Source: Talinum fruticosum (taxonomy: Eukaryota; Streptophyta; Magnoliopsida; Caryophyllales; Talinaceae). From it: DNA of 64,000 bases. The position numbers were made by a program, and so were the translations under genes. The stretch's first letter is position 1. The number at the start of each line of letters is the position of its first letter. Below, one piece after another: positions 59,382 through 64,000 of the stretch. The stretch spans positions 6,667,501 through 6,731,500 of the forward strand of contig JAITYX010000005.1 in NCBI GenBank assembly GCA_021018815.1, given 5' to 3'. The notes under the pieces were generated by a model. It was not told the DNA's origin, did no database searches, and worked only from the letters and a program-made list of their open reading frames with translations.

Positions 59382-60850
59382 ATGTTCAAGAACCCAATTC
59401 CTGAACCTATTCCGGATAGTTCCTCTCCTACTTCCTTGGGAATAGGAGCTGGAATTAATGTTCTTACTAACTCTAATTTTACAATTAGCTGGCAATGCCT
59501 AAAAGAGAATCCCACGTCGAATAATTTTTCTCAAAGAAAATGGTTTGAAGAATTATATTCATCTCTTAGATTTAAGATTAAAGATGAATGGATCTCCGAC
59601 ATGAATAGATTTTTCATGGATATGCCCTTTTTGTTTGGTTTCCCACTTTTACTTCTAAAGTAGGTATCCAAAATCCCTACACTATTCCTAGTTTGAATGT
59701 TCAAACTAGTCTTTAGAAAACTTGGCATTTAGCGGATGGTTCCAGTATAGTTTCCGTCCATCCTCCTACCTCTCAGCCTTTTAAATTAGTTATGTACGGA
59801 GAACAAATAATTGCTTCTCCATACAAAACAAGCTGGGGAGGGAATGATACTGTTACGATTGATGATCTTGGTAAAGTTCATCAACAAGCTAATTATTCCA
59901 ACACAATTTTGCATACAATAGCAGAACAGCTTAACTCAAGTCTCTACAAAAATAGATTCAAAAATATTAAATAAACCGTTAAACAAGCAGGATCGGACCT
60001 CCAAATACTATTTCCAAACCATTCTTTAAAGTTAATAGTATACCAAAAGAATTAAAAGAATCCTTTTTAGAAGAAACTTCAAAAGCCGATAATAGTAATA
60101 ATCTATTAAATAAGATACGGAACAACTTAAAACTCTTGATATATTTCAAAAGAATAAACAAGTTTCTTTCCTTGACAAAACATGTCTTGATGAAGAATCT
60201 AATTCCACTTTATCCTCATCCATAGAAGAAGATGAGGAAGATTGTAAAATGATTACTATAATACATAATCAGTTTAATGAGCAAGAACCATTAATGTTAA
60301 ATAAAATAAAAGCTTGGAAAAACGTTTCTACTCGAAATTATTATCCAAGACCCACTCCTCATGATATTCAATTCGAAGAAAGATCACAATTTATTGTTGG
60401 ACAGTTTGATAGTACTAGCATTTACGAGTGGAATATTGATGGAAAATCAGAACATGAGATTCTGTCAACACTCCAAGAAATGAGCATGGCTGCAATTGCC
60501 TATAAATCTAAAAATCTTACTCCTAAAAGTATAGCCTCGAGATATGGTTGCAGGATTCACAGGACAATTAAAATCCTAGTGGGATAATTTTTTTATTTCT
60601 AAAGAAAAATTATCAATTTTAGAACACAAAATTATAGTTACTAATGATGATGGTATGCAAAGTAAAGAAGAGGATGGCCATGAAATGCTTATCCATACCA
60701 TCTCTCTCCATTTCATAGTAAACCCCGAGTGAGCGGATCGCGAGTAGATCCATTTTGATTAGTCTAAGATCCCAACTCTTAGTGATTACAGATGGTACAA
60801 AGATGTCTTTCATTACAAATGTTCTTAAAAGAGAATATGGTAATCAAACG
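59382..60850 (+). pseudogene. Pararetroviral coat-protein region
   Basis: 59382-59663 is an open linker-like part. 60249-60587 contains YEWNIDGKSEHEILSTLQEM and MAAIAYKSKN, a coat/gag-like block. A frameshift follows, then GFTGQLK with a stop replacing the first W of the expected WWDN (about 60575), and LSDYRWYKDVFHY (about 60780). Stops also lie between 59664 and 60248. Confidence 0.72.
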
Positions 60851-61224
60851 TTTTGAAAATAATGTTTTATAGCAAGACTATCAAAATTATTTAGTGAAGG
60901 AATTTCAAATAAATTAAGGATCCTTTATGTTTCGGATGATATCTCTTTTTAAGATTTAACCTTTGGACAAAATTTTGCTATCATAAAAAATGAAGGATTA
61001 ATTCTCTGCAATGAACTAAAACTTCGGGCAAAAGATGGATTTGAAAAGATTAGATCTCGTAGAGAAAAGGACTCATTTTGTGAAACATTTGGTATAACCA
61101 AAATTGAAACTCCTTCTACAAAAGTTAAAAAGGCTAATACCACCTCTTTCAAAAATTTAAAAATATCTACCTTATAAAAATAAAACCCCTTTTCAAAAGA
61201 AGAAAAAGGCTTCAAAAAGAAAAT

Positions 61225-61320
61225 AGTTCAGTGTTAAATGTGGAAAGCCCGGGTATAAGGCTTCCCAATGTAATACGGAAAAGAAGATTAATGAATTATT
61301 TGTTGATGACCATGATCTTA
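61225..61320 (+). pseudogene. Pararetroviral zinc knuckle remnant
   Basis: SVKCGKPGYKASQC: the CCHC knuckle keeps the second and last Cys, while the first Cys is Ser and the His is Tyr. Basic, Lys-rich sequence precedes it. Confidence 0.7.
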
Positions 61321-61869
61321 GAAAGAAACGTCTAACTATTCTTACAAATGAATCCCCTAAATCAAATGGTGAAGAGGATTATTATCTTTCATCGGAAGAT
61401 GATGATTCGACTACGATTCTCCTCTTATTCAACAAGTTAATGTGTTAACGAGATAAAACACAAAGGGAATTCCTTTTAGACTTTATAAGAAAGATTTCGA
61501 TGATGAAATAAAGAAAGAATATTTAGAAAAACTTAAAGAAATTATACTTGAAGAAGATAAAAAACCTTTAAAATTTAATTTATAAGTTCCTAATATATCT
61601 CAACTTAATAAGAAATTTGCTGCCCAAAATCCTTTTTAAACAATATCCTCTAAAGAACTTCAAGTTGAGGTAAATCAGTTAAAATAAGAAAGTTCGTGAA
61701 CTAAAACAAAGCATTTTTAACCTTAAAACAAAAGATCTAGAATTCAAAATACGTTTTTCTTTATTAGAATCACAATTACCTATTAGTTCACATATTCTTG
61801 ACATAGAATTTTCTGATGAAGAGATTTCTGAAAGTCAATTTATACAAACTATTTCTCAAGTTACCTTCC

Positions 61870-62299
61870 AAAAATGATACGTTATTGTCAATTTAGTTGT
61901 TAATGATTTCTCTATAAATACAATTGCCCTAATTGACTTAGGGGTAGATCAAAATTGTATTAGAGGATGAATTATTCCTACAAAATACTGTGAAAAAACT
62001 AAAGAAAACCTTTGTAGTGCCAATGGAGAGCCATTAAGTATTCGCTATAAGCTTAATAAAAGATACATAAAAAATAATGATTATTGCTTTAAGAATATCT
62101 TCCTAATTGTTGATAACATCACAAATGATGTAATTCTCGGAACTCCTTTCTTAGCACAAATCTACCCTTTTTATGTTAATGAAATAGGAATTCATACAAA
62201 ATTTTTAGGTAAGCAAATTTCATTTAAGTTCCATTCATCGGCCGGACAAAAGGATGTCCTTTTACTTCAAACATCCATTGTAAAGCAAACAAAATCATA
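61870..62299 (+). pseudogene. Pararetroviral aspartic protease remnant
   Basis: ALIDLGVDQNCIRG has the protease active-site position, but the D-S/T-G triplet reads D-L-G. A stop follows. NDVILGTPFLAQIYPF (about 62130) is the second conserved block. A stop (62297-62299) separates it from the RT part. Confidence 0.78.
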
Positions 62300-62302
62300 A
62301 TC

Positions 62303-62942
62303 ATGTTTCTAAAAGATCATGCTTCTTATATTAAAATATCGGAGCAATTGAATAATCCTTCTATACAAAAGAGGATCCTTAAAATAGAAGATATCATTAA
62401 GAAACAAATATGTTTAGATCTTCCTAATGCCTTTTACGAAAGAAAGAAACATATAGTTTCTCTTGCTTACATTAAAGATTTTGATGAATCTAAAATCTCA
62501 ATAAAAGCTCGACCTACACAAATGAATCTAGAACTTTTAAAACATTGTAAAAAAGAAATTCAAAATCTTCTTGACAAAAAACTTATTCGACCCTCCAAGT
62601 CCCCTTGGAGTTGTGCAACGTTTTATGTTAACAATGCAGCTGAGAAGGAACGAGGAGTTCCCGGGCTTGTTATTAATTATAAACCTTTAAATAAAGTTAT
62701 ACAATGGATTAGATATCCAATTCCTAACAAACGTGACCTCTCAAAATAGGTTGTATGATGCGAGAATATTTTCAAAATTTGATATGGAATCTGGATTTTG
62801 GCAAATACAAATCACCGAAAAGATCGTTATAAAACAACACTCACGGTTTCATTTGGACATTATGAATGGAATGTTATGCCATTTGGACTAAAAAACGCTT
62901 ATTCAGAATTTCAAAATATTATGAATGATATTTTTAGTCCTT
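62303..62942 (+). pseudogene. Pararetroviral reverse transcriptase, truncated
   Basis: ARPTQMNLELLKHCKKEIQN, LLDKKLIRPSKSPWSCATFY and VINYKPLNKVIQWIRYPIPN (62510-62725) are the RT N-terminal blocks. A frameshift near 62748 leads to FSKFDMESGFWQIQI and WNVMPFGLKNA (to about 62900). The copy stops at MNDIF-SP, before the YxDD catalytic box. Confidence 0.88.
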
Positions 62943-63266
62943 AATTAGTTGTGAAACAATTGAGACTGTTAGTTGTATATATTACGGTTATACATATTCG
63001 AAACAATTTGTGTATGTTGTGTAAATGGTTAAATATATTCTCGTTTGTATGATCGAACAAGGGGTATGAAAAATTTCAAACCTATTACTATGGTTCTTTC
63101 TCTAGAACCGTAGTAATAGCAGACCTATTATTATGGTTCTTTAAATGAACCGTAGTAATAGGTTATCTTTTACTATGGTTCAAAATCGTAGTAAAAGATG
63201 CCCAATTAATACTACCCTCATATACGATACACCTTGTAATCGTAGAAGATGGTTACTATAATAGTG
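62943..63266. repeat. CACTA-2 right end and subterminal repeats
   Basis: AT-rich to about 63075, then CTATTACTATGGTTCTTT, GAACCGTAGTAATAG, TATTATTATGGTTCTTT and GAACCGTAGTAATAGG copies, matching the left end. Ends at TAGTG (63266). Confidence 0.75.
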
Positions 63267-64000
63267 GAATGAGCTCAATTGTCTAGGGCTTTAAATGTTG
63301 AATTGTCTTGTGCTAGTGCCTCCCGAAGATATACATTATACCTAAAATCTCAATGATGACCAACGATATGCATTTAATACAATTATGGAGGCTATTAGCA
63401 TAAACAACGGTGGCATGCTTTTCGTAGATGGCCTCGGTGGGACAGGAAAAACATTCTTATATCGTGTCATTCTTGCTAATATAAAACTTGAAGGTAAATT
63501 TGGTCTCGCTGCAGCGAGGCTTTGGAATTGTTGCAATACTTTTATATAGAGCCAAAACAACACATAAGACCTTCGGACACAAAACATGAGGTATTGACTT
63601 GATGAAGATTTTGCAGCTTTCTTGGTTAGAGTGCGAGATGGACGTGAATGTACTGTCAATGAAGATATGATTCAGTCGCCACTATCAATACCCATATTAC
63701 CTAATCATGGTAATCATGTTAATGATTTAATTGATGCGATCTTCCACGATTTCGGTAACCATGCAGGTGATACAACCTATATGGCTAACGAGCTATGTCA
63801 CCCCTACAAATGAAGAAGTTTGCACTTTAAATGAGAAAATAATTAACAAACCTACATAACTAAAAAGATTTACTACTCTGTTAACTATGTCCCCGATGAT
63901 GTCCAAGATCCGTATCCGGATAAATTCTTGAACTCATTATCCTTTGGAGGATTGCCACCACATGTTTTTAGATTAAAGTTGGTTGTTCAATCATGCTCCT
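63267..64000 (+). pseudogene. Helitron PIF1-type helicase domain
   Basis: LNDDQRYAFNTIMEAI, then MLFVDGLGGTGKTFLYRVIL with an intact Walker A motif (GGTGKT), then DEDFAAFLVRVRDGRECTVN, VNDLIDAIFHDF and, near the edge, YPDKFLNSLSFGGLPPHVF, all in the order of Helitron PIF1-like helicases. Sequence between Walker A and DEDFAAF is shortened and frameshifted (about 63510-63600), so Walker B is missing. It continues past the window. Confidence 0.88.

Larger units (their letters stand above)
58443..62942 (+). mobile_element. Endogenous pararetrovirus (Caulimoviridae, petuvirus-like), degenerate
   Basis: Plus-strand remnants occur in the order movement protein, coat/zinc-knuckle, aspartic protease, reverse transcriptase, without LTRs. 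This is the caulimovirid polyprotein order and most resembles petuvirus-type endogenous elements (family knowledge; genus uncertain). All parts carry stops and frameshifts. The copy ends inside RT; RNase H and the intergenic region are missing. It lies inside CACTA-2, downstream of the transposase gene. It cannot encode a virus in this state. Confidence 0.85.
50952..63266 (+). mobile_element. CACTA-2 transposon with nested LTRs and a pararetrovirus
   Basis: It starts CACTAGTAAAAAAATG and ends GGTTACTATAATAGTG, flanked by GAA on both sides (50949-50951 and 63267-63269). Subterminal zones at both ends carry ATTACTACGGTTC / GAACCGTAGTAATAG words. The terminal repeat match beyond CACTA is weak, but counting one GAA puts the Helitron helicase frame back in register across the site, which supports the ends. 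Content: a plus-strand Transposase_24/Ulp1 gene (51655-57480), LTRs at 52009 and 55007, and a caulimovirid at 58443-62942. Confidence 0.82.

Overview
This is a plant nuclear window, probably from a eudicot. The evidence is one spliced, conserved single-copy gene (a pinin homologue with ten short exons and GT-AG introns), many LTR retrotransposons and DNA transposons of plant families, an endogenous plant pararetrovirus, and (GA)n, (TA)n and (AAT)n microsatellites. I see no rRNA, tRNA or CRISPR array. Only the pinin gene looks functional; every transposon ORF is broken.

Layout, left to right. 1-7930: retrotransposon debris. A Ty1/copia integrase scrap (1-137) abuts the 3' end and long 3' LTR (1441-4572) of a Ty3/gypsy element. 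That element sits inside the reverse transcriptase of a second, chromovirus-like gypsy element (4573-7930), whose RT/RNase H junction is split again by a MULE-like element (5023-6258). 7931-8863: intergenic. 8864-14447 (minus): the pinin gene. 14638-15196: a MITE about 190 bp upstream of its start codon. 15795-20720: a PIF/Harbinger element with TAA target duplications, a Myb/SANT-like ORF and a dead transposase; a foreign promoter-like segment lies inside it between two (TA)n tracts. 20721-26900: AT-rich intergenic DNA with an (AAT)n tract, a long-TIR element, a Tat/Ogre-like LTR with primer-binding site, and a MITE with a 9-bp target duplication.

From about 27200 to the right edge the host sequence is one degenerate autonomous Helitron (Rep then PIF1-type helicase, plus strand). 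It is cut by two CACTA (En/Spm) elements. CACTA-1 (29795-50805, TSD ATG) carries TnpA and TNP2 genes on the minus strand and contains a copia solo LTR (32969-34538, TSD ACCTA) and a complete copia element (39023-48961). CACTA-2 (50952-63266, TSD GAA) carries a plus-strand Transposase_24/Ulp1-protease gene interrupted by a Tat-like LTR and a copia LTR; its right half holds an endogenous caulimovirid (58443-62942). Conceptually removing each CACTA with one TSD copy puts the Helitron reading frame back in register, which confirms the ends.

The genes do not form a pathway. The interest lies in the three- to four-layer nesting, in viral DNA trapped within transposons, and in how little separates these elements from a conserved splicing-related gene.
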